Assembly: GCA_937899365.1 (NCBI GenBank)
Contig: CALBPH010000833.1
Span: 1-6,874 of the forward strand
Direction of reading: 5' to 3'
Length of the DNA: 6,874 bases
From: an uncultured Leptolyngbya sp.
Lineage (GTDB): Bacteria; Cyanobacteriota; Cyanobacteriia; Phormidesmidales; Phormidesmidaceae
Shown: positions 1-5,548 of the stretch, piece by piece
How positions within the stretch are numbered: position 1 is the first letter of the stretch
How the letters are laid out: every line of letters begins with the position of its first letter
Made by a program: the position numbers and the translations under genes
The notes under the pieces: model-generated
Told to the model about the DNA's origin: nothing
Databases searched by the model: none
Seen by the model: only the letters and a program-made list of their open reading frames with translations

Positions 1-238
1 CCGGAGCGTTATGGCGGGCCAGATACCCCAGGGCTCCTTGGGCATCGGCAATCACAATATCGCCATCGGTGAGCACGGGTATCTGGCCAAAGGGATTGAG
101 GGTTAGAAATTCTGGCTGTTTGTGTTCACCTTTCATCAGGTCTACGGTGATCCACTCATAATCGAGTCCTAGAAGGCTGAGCAACAGTTTAACTTTGTAG
201 CTGTTACCTGACATGGGATGGCCGTACAGCGTTGGCAT
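1..238 (-). CDS. Glutathione S-transferase, N-terminal part (3' end outside window)
   Basis: The 79 visible residues form a thioredoxin-fold GST N-terminal domain. The protein opens MPTLYGHPMSGNS, and the motif NPFGQIPVL (residues 48-56) carries the cis-proline Pro54 that binds glutathione's backbone. It then runs into IADAQGALGYLAR, the position of the usual E/D-S-x-A-I glutathione-binding motif. Here the Ser is Ala66 beside Asp65. The likely catalytic Ser/Asn lies among Ser10, Asn12 and Ser13. GSTs conjugate or reduce electrophiles with glutathione in the cytoplasm. The ATG at 238 is favoured because GGAG lies 8 nt upstream (247-250) and the family N-terminus fits. The gene diverges from a TetR repressor, and a palindrome sits within its predicted promoter, so it is probably repressed by that neighbour and induced by an electrophile or drug. 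The helical C-terminal domain, which sets substrate range, is not in the window. The GST class is therefore undetermined. Confidence 0.88.
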   Translation of the reverse strand, partial: MPTLYGHPMSGNSYKVKLLLSLLGLDYEWITVDLMKGEHKQPEFLTLNPFGQIPVLTDGDIVIADAQGALGYLARHNAP

Positions 239-297
239 GGTGTGGGCTCCGATTGATTTGTATTGGCAGTTTCTTGCAGCTTCTTACAGCTTTTTCA

Positions 298-326
298 TAG
301 CTAGACCGACCGTTCGGTCTAATCAA
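298..326 (-). promoter_or_regulatory. Predicted GST promoter with an operator in its spacer
   Basis: Read on the minus strand, TTGATT (326-321) could be a -35 element, followed by a 17-base spacer and TAGCTA (303-298) as a -10. The palindrome at 302-321 fills the whole spacer, the usual arrangement for steric repression by a TetR protein. Transcription would begin near 291 and leave a leader of about 50 nt with GGAG before the GST ATG. This is read from sequence pattern only. Confidence 0.45.
302..321. promoter_or_regulatory. TetR-type operator A (20-bp near-perfect palindrome)
   Basis: TAGACCGACC followed by GTTCGGTCTA: the two 10-base halves are inverted copies apart from one central mismatch pair (8-bp perfect arms TAGACCGA/TCGGTCTA around CCGT). 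Size and symmetry match operators of TetR-family dimers, and the site lies in the divergent region next to a tetR gene. It shares the ACCGA-type core with operator B 27 bp away centre to centre, so one protein probably reads both. Confidence 0.75.
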
Positions 327-327
327 T

Positions 328-349
328 TTGTACCGAACGAACGGTACAA
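328..349. promoter_or_regulatory. TetR-type operator B (22-bp palindrome)
   Basis: TTGTACCG and CGGTACAA are perfect 8-bp inverted arms around AACGAA. The half-site ACCGAAC resembles that of operator A on its right side. It overlaps the TACAAT at 345-350 that looks like the -10 of tetR, so binding here would give autorepression. Confidence 0.72.
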
Positions 350-350
350 T
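345..350 (+). promoter_or_regulatory. Predicted -10 element of tetR
   Basis: TACAAT matches five of six bases of the sigma70-type consensus TATAAT and would start transcription near 357, about 45 nt ahead of the tetR start. No convincing -35 hexamer is visible 16-18 bases upstream (the region reads ATCAATTTG), so the promoter is probably weak or relies on other contacts. The element overlaps operator B. Confidence 0.4.
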
Positions 351-402
351 GTCAACACAGGTGCCGTTCAGGCATCATTAGTGACTTGTTTGGTATTTGT
401 CT

Positions 403-969
403 GTGGCGCGTGAAACCTATTTGCCGGTGCTATTTCAGCTGTTTCGCCATCACGGGTATGACGGGGTGAGTTTGGCGAAAATTGCTGAGGCGACGGGTCT
501 GGGCAAGGCAAGTTTGTACCATCATTTTCCGGGTGGCAAGGCAGAGATGGTACAGGAAACGCTGGCCTATTCGGGGCGGTGGATGACTGAGAATATTCTG
601 GGGCCGTTGCAGGGGGATGGGGAGCCGTTAGAGCGGTTGAGGGGAATGTGCGATCGCATCTCTGACCTGTACGAAGCCGGAGAGCAGCCCTGTCTGCTAG
701 CGTCCCTGACTGTGGGGGCATCGCGAGACATTTTTCATGCAGCGGTTCAAGAGCGGTTGAGGAGTTTGGTGGATGCGATCGCAGCAGTTTTGACCGAAGC
801 TGGCTTAGCGCCAGAACTAGCCCAGCAGCGGGGCGAGGACGCCGTCATGACAATCCAGGGCTCCCTAATTTTATCCCGTGGGTTAGATGACCCAGCCCCA
901 TTCCAGCGAGCAATCGCCCAACTACCAGAACGACTTTACCAAGGACTACCAAGTCCGATTGTTAGCTAA
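403..969 (+). CDS. TetR/AcrR-family repressor, LmrA/YxaF-like
   Basis: A 188-residue protein with the TetR DNA-binding domain at its N-terminus. In numbering from the TTG at 397, helix 2 is VSLAKIAEATG (24-34). It is followed by the turn and recognition helix in GLGKASLYHHF and the block PGGKAEM, which is typical of the LmrA/YxaF-like subgroup. The helical C-terminal half is the ligand and dimerisation domain. Cys85 and Cys99 could report electrophiles or oxidants, but that is inference. An in-frame TGA at 382-384 limits the start to TTG 397 or GTG 403. I prefer GTG because it gives the usual short lead (M-A-R-E-T-Y) into helix 1. Neither start has a clear ribosome site. Two palindromes in the divergent region suggest it represses itself and the GST. 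It converges with the MATE transporter, which it may or may not control. Confidence 0.9.
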   Translation: MARETYLPVLFQLFRHHGYDGVSLAKIAEATGLGKASLYHHFPGGKAEMVQETLAYSGRWMTENILGPLQGDGEPLERLRGMCDRISDLYEAGEQPCLLASLTVGASRDIFHAAVQERLRSLVDAIAAVLTEAGLAPELAQQRGEDAVMTIQGSLILSRGLDDPAPFQRAIAQLPERLYQGLPSPIVS

Positions 970-988
970 AAGCGGCCTTGGGACAACA

Positions 989-2353
989 TTATCGATTTAA
1001 TACTTCCTGGGGTGTTGCCTGGACTGTCGGCCGCTGACAGGCTCGATAATTCCACCAGTAAGCGCCTAAACCAACCACCACATTTGACACCAGTGCCGCC
1101 ACAAAAATCCCCGTAGGTCCTGCAATCCGGCTGCCAACATAGGCCAGCGGGATATACAACACAAACATACGGGCAATGGTCATGACAATGGACGGCATTG
1201 GCTTACCCATAGCGTTAAAGGCAGAGCTGCTCACCTGGATAATACCTGCGGTGCCATAGCTGATGGGAACTAGCCATAGATATTGGGTGGCGACGGCAAT
1301 AACATTCGGATCTTGGTTAAACAAACCTGACAAGAGACGCCCGCCTAACCCTAAACTAACGGCCATACATAATCCCCAACCAATGCAGAATAAAAAGCTC
1401 TGGCGTAAGGCACGATTGACCCGGCCAAACTCTTGGGCACCCCAGTTTTGACCCACAAAGGGACCCATACTAGCGGATAAGGCCATAACAGTGATGAGGG
1501 CAAAGGATTCCAAGCGGGAAGCGACACCAAATCCAGCAACGGCGGCAGGACCATGGATGGCGAGGAAGCTAGTGATCACACCGATGGAGATGGGGGTAAT
1601 CATATTGGAGGCCGCCGCCGGGAGACCAACAATGAGAATATCCTTCCAGCACCAAAGCGTTTCATTAAGATCGGGGAATTGGGCAGAGAGGAGATTCTCT
1701 TTAAAGCGAAGAACTAAAAGGGCAGCCACCAGGGTCATGGCCCGGGCAATGACGGTGGCAATGGCTGCACCTTGAATTTCGAGCCGAGGGAAGCCCAGGG
1801 CTCCGGTAATCAGCAGCGGGTCGAGAACAATATTAACGGCGGCAGACAGGGTCATAATGATGCTCGGCGTCAGGGTGTTGCCAGCGGCGCGGATGGCGCT
1901 ATTGCCCACCATAGGCACCACTAAAAACACCATGCCGAAGTACCAGATGCGCATGTAGTCACGCACATAGGGAAGAACATCTGGCCCGGCACCTAGCGCT
2001 TTAAAGAGCGGATCGATGGTGAATAGCCCTAAATCAACGAAAAGGATGACGGCGGTGAGGGCCAGGGTCAGGCTGTTGGTGGTGAAGCGTTGGACACGAC
2101 TGATGTCACCTTCGCCGATGGCACGGGCAATGACGGAGGAGGCACCGATACCCAGACCCATGGCTAAGCTGCCAAAGGTCATAACAACGGGGAAGGTAAA
2201 ACTCATGGCCGCAAGCTGGGCAGTACCCAGCTGACCGACAAAATAGGTATCGACTAAGTTAAAGGCAATGATAGCGAAAACGCCCCACACCATTGGAATA
2301 GTCAGGGTTAAGAGTTGCTTTCCAACTGGGCCTTCGGTGAGTTTGCGATTCAT
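989..2353 (-). CDS. MATE-family multidrug/cation antiporter
   Basis: A 454-residue polytopic membrane protein, the usual MATE length, with about twelve hydrophobic segments in two six-helix halves. It exports drugs or other organic cations across the cytoplasmic membrane in exchange for H+ or Na+. Segment 1 carries FNLVDTYFVG with Asp35, the position of the conserved acidic residue used for cation coupling in NorM-type proteins. The loop GNSAIRAAGNT in the first half and SSAFNAMGKP in the second are family-typical equivalents. The reading frame is open up to an ATG at 2464, which would add 37 polar residues. I chose the ATG at 2353 because MNRKLTEGPVGKQLL begins exactly where the family does. 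Neither ATG has a good ribosome site (GGGG lies too close to the one at 2464). It ends 19 bp from the convergent tetR gene. The substrate cannot be read from the sequence. Confidence 0.92.
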   Translation of the reverse strand: MNRKLTEGPVGKQLLTLTIPMVWGVFAIIAFNLVDTYFVGQLGTAQLAAMSFTFPVVMTFGSLAMGLGIGASSVIARAIGEGDISRVQRFTTNSLTLALTAVILFVDLGLFTIDPLFKALGAGPDVLPYVRDYMRIWYFGMVFLVVPMVGNSAIRAAGNTLTPSIIMTLSAAVNIVLDPLLITGALGFPRLEIQGAAIATVIARAMTLVAALLVLRFKENLLSAQFPDLNETLWCWKDILIVGLPAAASNMITPISIGVITSFLAIHGPAAVAGFGVASRLESFALITVMALSASMGPFVGQNWGAQEFGRVNRALRQSFLFCIGWGLCMAVSLGLGGRLLSGLFNQDPNVIAVATQYLWLVPISYGTAGIIQVSSSAFNAMGKPMPSIVMTIARMFVLYIPLAYVGSRIAGPTGIFVAALVSNVVVGLGAYWWNYRACQRPTVQATPQEVLNR

Positions 2354-2464
2354 GGAGGAGCGATGGGGTGTTTGCTCAGTGTAAGTCACATAAGCGTTGC
2401 TGGGTCTTGGGATGGTTTTATCTGCAAGATACCCACTTAGGGCATTCCTCACAGATCGGTGCAT

Positions 2465-2610
2465 CCCCTAAATCAGCAACGGCTGACACGATTCTCAACG
2501 ATGGGGTGTCTATACCAGACCCATGATGAGGCCGTAACAACTTTCCTATCCATTCACAATCGGATCACAATCGAGCCATGGGGTCATCCAATCAGAAAGA
2601 ATGAGACACG
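2465..2610. other. Intergenic stretch between MATE gene and PhyH-like gene
   Basis: No coding signal was recognised here. Counting from the preferred MATE start, the gene-free region is 2354-2610. It must hold the MATE promoter. The best minus-strand candidate is TTGTTA (2540-2535) with TATAGA (2514-2509), but the 20-base spacer is too long to trust. An 11-bp-phased repeat lies just upstream of it. I saw no GC-rich hairpin with a T-run that would terminate the PhyH-like gene. Confidence 0.4.
2554..2573. repeat. Two tandem copies of TCACAATCG, 11-bp period
   Basis: TCACAATCG occurs at 2554-2562 and 2565-2573, exactly 11 bases apart, so both copies face the same side of the helix. It lies upstream of the weak MATE promoter candidate, where an activator could bind. 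The repeat is directly visible; a regulatory role is conjecture. Confidence 0.5.
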
Positions 2611-3414
2611 TCAGCCAATGGTGTTGGCGACAGTGTTGGCTGAAACACATTTAGCCAGGGTGTACCACTGGTGATTATCAATCTGTTCTAGTTCCTGATC
2701 GCTGGGCAGGCCAGCCGCATCTAAAAAACCCGAGACCAGCGGATGAGGGCTGCCTAAACAGAGGTCTAAGGCTTTACGAACAGGATTGAGTGCATAGTTG
2801 CCTCGGTGAATCATTTGAGCACTAAAAATCAGCACATCTCCCGGCTCTAGCTCAATTAATACCGAGTCCGGTAAAGATTCATGGTTTTGATGACCGTTTA
2901 ATTCAAAACGAACGTTTCTTTCTAAGGCAGTATCCCAACGGATATGGCTTTTCGGAATAAGTTCTACGCCCTTCTCCGCAACTAGGGGAATGCGGGCATG
3001 GAGGCTGAGCATGTTGTGTTGTTCGGCAGCCTGCACCGCATCATCAATGGGACTGTATTGCAGATCACGATGCCAGTAGGGCTGCTTTCCATTTTGGTAA
3101 GGATTAAAAAATAGCTGCGTATTGTGGAAGTAAATCTCCCTGCCAGACATACATTCTAGGGCCTCGGTAAGCTTGGCAGACGCCATCAGATTAAAGAACT
3201 GAAGACGTTCATGGCTGTGGTCTGCAAAATACTTAGGATGGGTGAGCGAGTGCATATTGATCAGCTGTTGCTCAACCAAGGCATGGTGATTTTCCTCTCG
3301 CCACTGGCCATAGATGCGATCAACGATATGGGTGATTTGGTCGATTTCATTTTTCTCAAAAATTTTATTCAGAACAACGTAGCCTTGTCCCTCAAACTGT
3401 TGACCCAAGTCCAT
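2611..3414 (-). CDS. PhyH-like Fe(II)/2-oxoglutarate-dependent dioxygenase
   Basis: A soluble protein of 267 residues with the phytanoyl-CoA dioxygenase (PhyH) layout. Counted from the longer GTG start, YWHRDLQY supplies His125 and Asp127, and MIHRGNY supplies His213, together the iron-binding His-x-Asp...His triad. PVRKALDL supplies Arg223, which normally grips 2-oxoglutarate. The N-terminal FEGQGYVVLNKIF is the family's opening strand, and LEPGDVLIF precedes the distal His. These enzymes hydroxylate or oxidatively trim small molecules using O2 and 2-oxoglutarate. The substrate here is not evident. Cyanobacterial relatives include mycosporine-tailoring enzymes, but no such pathway genes are nearby. 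The ATG at 3414 is preferred. A GTG at 3444 would add ten residues (M-N-C-R-R...) and cannot be excluded; an in-frame TAA lies just beyond it. The gene is divergent from the response-regulator fusion across roughly 120 bp. Confidence 0.88.
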   Translation of the reverse strand: MDLGQQFEGQGYVVLNKIFEKNEIDQITHIVDRIYGQWREENHHALVEQQLINMHSLTHPKYFADHSHERLQFFNLMASAKLTEALECMSGREIYFHNTQLFFNPYQNGKQPYWHRDLQYSPIDDAVQAAEQHNMLSLHARIPLVAEKGVELIPKSHIRWDTALERNVRFELNGHQNHESLPDSVLIELEPGDVLIFSAQMIHRGNYALNPVRKALDLCLGSPHPLVSGFLDAAGLPSDQELEQIDNHQWYTLAKCVSANTVANTIG

Positions 3415-3538
3415 TGGTTTTAATTGAAAACGACGACAATTCACCGATTAATTCTGTCTATGGGTAAAGTCTAATCATTCCCATGCAAAGACGGCTCAGA
3501 ATTTGTCAAAATGCGAGAAATGAGTTCGCCCTTGCCCC
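3415..3538. promoter_or_regulatory. Divergent intergenic region, PhyH-like gene / response-regulator fusion
   Basis: This 124-bp gap must carry both divergent promoters (94 bp if the dioxygenase starts at GTG 3444). AATTCTG (3450-3456) and CAGAATT (3497-3503) form a 7-bp inverted repeat 40 bases apart that might bind a regulator. TCTAAT at 3470-3475 could be a plus-strand -10, but no matching -35 is seen. No Shine-Dalgarno site precedes the ATG at 3539. Confidence 0.35.
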
Positions 3539-5191
3539 ATGGATAAGCCTGTCATTCTGACCATTGATGATGATCCTGCTGTACTACAGACCATTTCCCG
3601 TGACCTGCGTAAGCAGTATGGGGAGCGCTTTCGTATTGTGCGTGCTGACTCGGGTGCAAAAGCACTAGAGGCCACCCAGCAGCTAAAGCTGCGCGGCAAT
3701 ACGGTGGCACTATTTTTGGCCGATCAGCGCATGCCGGGCATGAGCGGTGTCGAGTTTTTAAGTCAGGGCTCTGAGATTTTCCCCAAGGCCAAGCGGGCAC
3801 TGCTGACGGCCTATGCAGATACAAATGCGGCCATTGATGCCATCAATACAGCGCAGTTAGACTATTACTTGCTAAAGCCATGGGATCCACCCGAGGAAAA
3901 GCTGTATCCGGTGCTGGATGACCTGATCCACGACTGGCAGGCCACGTTTAAACCAGAATTTCAGGGGGTGAAGGTCATTAGCGATCGCTGGTCGCCCAAT
4001 TCCCATGCGCTGAGGGATTTTCTCTCCCGGAACCAGGTACCCTATCGCTGGTTAGATATTGAGTCAAACCAGGAAGCACAACAGCTGGTAACCTATGCAG
4101 GAGAAAAAGACAATCCTTGTCTCCCATTGGTGCTGTTACCCAGTGGAGAAAAACTGGTCAAACCCAGTACCGCTGACCTGGCCCAGCAGGTGGGGATGCA
4201 AACTGAGGCAGCAAAGCCCTTTTATGACTTAGTGATTGTGGGCGGTGGTCCAGCAGGGCTGGCGGCAGCGGTATATGGTGCATCGGAAGGACTACGCACC
4301 GTCATGATTGAGCGAGAGGCCCCCGGTGGACAAGCGGGTACCAGCTCTCGTATTGAAAACTATTTGGGCTTTCCTGTGGGGTTGAGCGGCAGTGACCTGG
4401 CTCGGCGGGCAGTGACCCAAGCAAAACGCTTTGGCGTGGAGATTTTGACCCCCCAGGAGGCAAAGGCCATTCGCCTGGAGGACAACTATCGCATTATTAC
4501 CCTGTCGGACGGCAGTGAGATTAGCTGCCATGCGCTGATTTTAGCGATGGGGGTGTCTTGGCGACGTCTGACAGTAACCGGTGTAGAGCAGTTTACCGGC
4601 GCTGGCGTTTACTACGGTGCCGCCCAAACGGAGGCAGCAGCCTGTCAAGATGAAGATGTGTATGTGGTGGGCGGTGCCAACTCGGCAGGGCAGGCCGCCA
4701 TGTATTTCTCAAAGTATGCGCATCGGGTAAGGATGTTAGTGCGGGGTGAGTCGCTGACCAAGAGTATGTCGCAGTATTTGATCGATCAGATTGCAGGTAC
4801 TGACAACATTGAGGTGATGCCATTCCACAGTGTGGTGGAGGCAAAAGGCGACGACAGATTAGAAGAGATTTTAGTAAAAGATTCTCAGACAGATGAAGTG
4901 AAAACGTTTAAGACAAACTCGCTGTTTATTTTTATTGGGGCAACACCAAGTACGGACTGGCTTGAAGGCACCGTACAACGAGATGAGCGGGGCTTTCTTT
5001 ACAGCGGGCCAGATATTCCTAACGGCACACCCTGGCCATTGGAGCGAGACCGATTTTTATTGGAAACAAATGTGCCAGGGATTTTTGCGGTGGGTGATGT
5101 GCGCCATGGCTCGGTAAAGCGAGTGGCATCTGGTGTCGGTGAAGGGTCGATTTGTGTACAGTTTGTCCATCGACACTTGGCAAACGCTTAA
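3539..5191 (+). CDS. Receiver / glutaredoxin-like / thioredoxin-reductase-like flavoprotein fusion
   Basis: 550 residues in three parts. Residues 1-130 are a response-regulator receiver with the acidic pocket Asp10-Asp12, phosphoacceptor Asp62 (LADQRMPG), Thr90 and Lys113 (LLKPWD), all intact. Residues about 142-220 look like a glutaredoxin fold (VKVISDRWSPNS, then NQVPYRWLDIE and LPLVLLPSGE), but the C-P-x-C position reads Ser152-Pro-Asn-Ser155. Residues 228-550 are thioredoxin-reductase-like: FAD motif GGGPAG (235-240), PGGQAGTSSRIENYLGFP, NADPH motif VGGANSAGQAA (377-387) and FAD motif GIFAVGDV (514-521). The reductase CxxC should fall at 360-363 but reads Gly-Ala-Ala-Gln, and the only cysteines are 194, 330, 369 and 539. 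The architecture is known as 'fused response regulator/thioredoxin-disulfide reductase'. I infer NAD(P)H-dependent flavin chemistry controlled by an unknown histidine kinase, without dithiol exchange. No kinase gene lies in the window. ATG 3539 is the only sensible start. Confidence 0.92.
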   Translation: MDKPVILTIDDDPAVLQTISRDLRKQYGERFRIVRADSGAKALEATQQLKLRGNTVALFLADQRMPGMSGVEFLSQGSEIFPKAKRALLTAYADTNAAIDAINTAQLDYYLLKPWDPPEEKLYPVLDDLIHDWQATFKPEFQGVKVISDRWSPNSHALRDFLSRNQVPYRWLDIESNQEAQQLVTYAGEKDNPCLPLVLLPSGEKLVKPSTADLAQQVGMQTEAAKPFYDLVIVGGGPAGLAAAVYGASEGLRTVMIEREAPGGQAGTSSRIENYLGFPVGLSGSDLARRAVTQAKRFGVEILTPQEAKAIRLEDNYRIITLSDGSEISCHALILAMGVSWRRLTVTGVEQFTGAGVYYGAAQTEAAACQDEDVYVVGGANSAGQAAMYFSKYAHRVRMLVRGESLTKSMSQYLIDQIAGTDNIEVMPFHSVVEAKGDDRLEEILVKDSQTDEVKTFKTNSLFIFIGATPSTDWLEGTVQRDERGFLYSGPDIPNGTPWPLERDRFLLETNVPGIFAVGDVRHGSVKRVASGVGEGSICVQFVHRHLANA

Positions 5192-5253
5192 CTGCTACTT
5201 GATCTTTGATGGGGCATTATTGAACAGGGTTTAATCGACTGCTACAGATCAAG
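5191..5253. repeat. Nested direct and inverted repeat after the fusion gene
   Basis: ACTGCTAC occurs at 5191-5198 and 5238-5245. Each copy runs directly into one arm of an 8-bp inverted repeat: CTTGATCT at 5198-5205 and AGATCAAG at 5246-5253. The stem would enclose 40 bases, and no T-run follows, so it is not a standard intrinsic terminator. It lies between two convergent genes. Confidence 0.4.
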
Positions 5254-5288
5254 ACAGAGCAACCTTAGCAAGCTGTTTATCAAGGCTT

Positions 5289-5510
5289 TTATGACGGTAA
5301 CTCTACTGTCTTGGCGGGAGGATCGGCTAATGGAGTTTCTGTAGAGGTTTTATGTACCAAAACTCCAGAGCCAAATATCACGGCTATTGTAATTGACAGT
5401 AGCCTAACAATCGTTGAACCAGATAGCCGAATGTTTAATTCAAGGCTATCAATACTGTCAGTTTCTAACGAGAATGACGTTGGTGGACTTGGTTGTTTTT
5501 TTCGAAACAT
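5289..5510 (-). CDS. Small single-pass membrane protein, unrecognised
   Basis: 73 residues that I do not recognise. A polar N-terminal part (MFRKKQPSPPTSFSLE, then SIDSLELNIRLSGS) leads into one hydrophobic segment, IVRLLSITIAVIFGSGVLVH (about residues 34-53). A short Thr/Pro-rich tail ending VELPS follows. The basic start and single segment suggest an inner-membrane or thylakoid protein with a small tail on the far side. It lies 38 bp downstream of the 348-residue membrane protein on the same strand, so the two may be co-transcribed and may act together. A 5-bp hairpin (TCTAT/ATAGA, 5517-5530) lies in the gap, and no Shine-Dalgarno site is visible. Support rests on the membrane segment and the operon-like position. 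A plus-strand frame covering nearly the same bases (5311-5529) has no such character and is rejected. Confidence 0.5.
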   Translation of the reverse strand: MFRKKQPSPPTSFSLETDSIDSLELNIRLSGSTIVRLLSITIAVIFGSGVLVHKTSTETPLADPPAKTVELPS

Positions 5511-5548
5511 GGGGAGTCTATGTTTATAGAGATTAACAAAGTTAGGAT

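Noticed and set aside
368..721. A 117-codon minus-strand frame opposite tetR.
   Set aside because: Pro/Ser-rich shadow of the high-confidence TetR coding frame, with no family resemblance.
971..1050. Two interleaved inverted repeats: AGCGGCC (971-977) with GGCCGCT (1029-1035), and ATTATCGA (988-995) with TCGATAAT (1043-1050), forming a possible pseudoknot.
   Set aside because: They run into the 3' coding end of the MATE gene, have large loops and no T-run. Two 7-8 bp matches within this length can arise by chance.
2354..2464. N-terminal extension of 37 residues on the MATE protein from the ATG at 2464.
   Set aside because: The extension is polar, shows no signal-peptide character and does not resemble the family N-terminus. 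The internal ATG at 2353 fits the expected start and length.
5311..5529. A 72-codon plus-strand frame over the small membrane-protein gene.
   Set aside because: No hydrophobic segment or recognisable motif. It is largely the complement of the better-supported minus-strand frame, and no promoter or ribosome site is seen.
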